The position numbers and the translations under genes are program-made. This document shows positions 29,210 to 29,276 of a DNA stretch of 29,276 nt, in pieces (within the stretch, counting starts at the first letter, position 1; every line of letters starts with the position of its first letter). Where the stretch lies: NCBI RefSeq assembly GCF_000003815.2, contig NC_049992.1, positions 20,452,118 through 20,481,393 of the forward strand. Direction: 5' to 3'. The stretch comes from Branchiostoma floridae. Taxonomy: Eukaryota; Chordata; Leptocardii; Amphioxiformes; Branchiostomatidae. The notes below the pieces were generated by a model. The model was not told the origin of the DNA. It searched no databases and saw nothing but the letters and a program-made list of their open reading frames with translations.

Positions 29210-29276
29210 CTAGTCAGACTCTGTCCAATAGTCGTCATACCACTCCTCCTCATGGTCTGAATACTCCTCCTCTGAA
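29210..29276 (-). CDS. C-terminal end of a probable tandem 3CxxC paralogue (partial)
   Basis: The minus strand enters from the right edge and reads SEEEYSDHEEEWYDDYWTES, then D and TAG (29212-29210). The acidic, tyrosine/tryptophan-rich ending closely resembles the tail of the gene at 26666 (YWEYSEPHEEM; YDDDPYWQNYSDPYD). Orientation is the same and spacing is about 1.3 kb from the neighbour's start, so a tandem duplicate is the simplest reading. Only 21 residues are visible and the zinc-finger part lies outside the window. Confidence 0.6.
   Translation of the reverse strand, partial: SEEEYSDHEEEWYDDYWTESD

Overview
The window is animal (metazoan) nuclear DNA: short exons with GT-AG borders, long introns, many foldback and SINE-like repeats, non-LTR retrotransposon remnants, minisatellites, and five N-filled assembly gaps. 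Gene content and repeat style suggest an invertebrate deuterostome, most likely a lancelet (Branchiostoma). That species call is an inference; no marker in the window settles it. There is no operon, CRISPR array or rRNA.

Layout. 1-1026: the last two coding exons (+) of a TBC1D13-like Rab GAP, with the start of its terminal exon present twice. 1010-3250: its 3' flank, a 33-bp minisatellite, and three copies of the end of the next gene. 3251-4268: two exons (-) of a gene carrying a CxxCH motif, set among foldback repeats. 4700-7800: three copies of a SINE-like repeat, two reverse-transcriptase remnants and a 958-bp gap. 8601-8935: a TATA box followed by a candidate first exon of a small membrane protein (+). 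9101-9545: a 24-bp minisatellite with a trimeric higher-order pattern. 9736-10490: an exon (-) encoding three repeats with paired tyrosines and proline-rich SH3-type motifs. 10600-14237: two large non-autonomous transposon-like blocks, the second with tandem satellites between 13-bp inverted repeats. 14238-23680: mostly non-coding DNA with CpG-rich or CRE-containing patches, microsatellites, foldback elements, CTCF-like sites and a near-perfect hairpin. 23683-24196: a possible first exon (+) and a possible last exon (-). 26666-27890: a complete two-exon 3CxxC zinc-finger gene (receptor-transporting-protein-like, -). 29210-29276: the acidic C-terminal end of a probable tandem paralogue.

How the genes relate. 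The genes appear unrelated in function, except that the 3CxxC gene and the tail at the right edge look like a tandem pair in the same orientation. The TBC1D13-like gene and the CxxCH gene converge tail to tail. The strongest calls are the 3CxxC gene, the TBC1D13-like exons, and the phase-matched exon pair of the CxxCH gene. The most interesting unassigned items are the CxxCH gene and the tyrosine/proline repeat exon.
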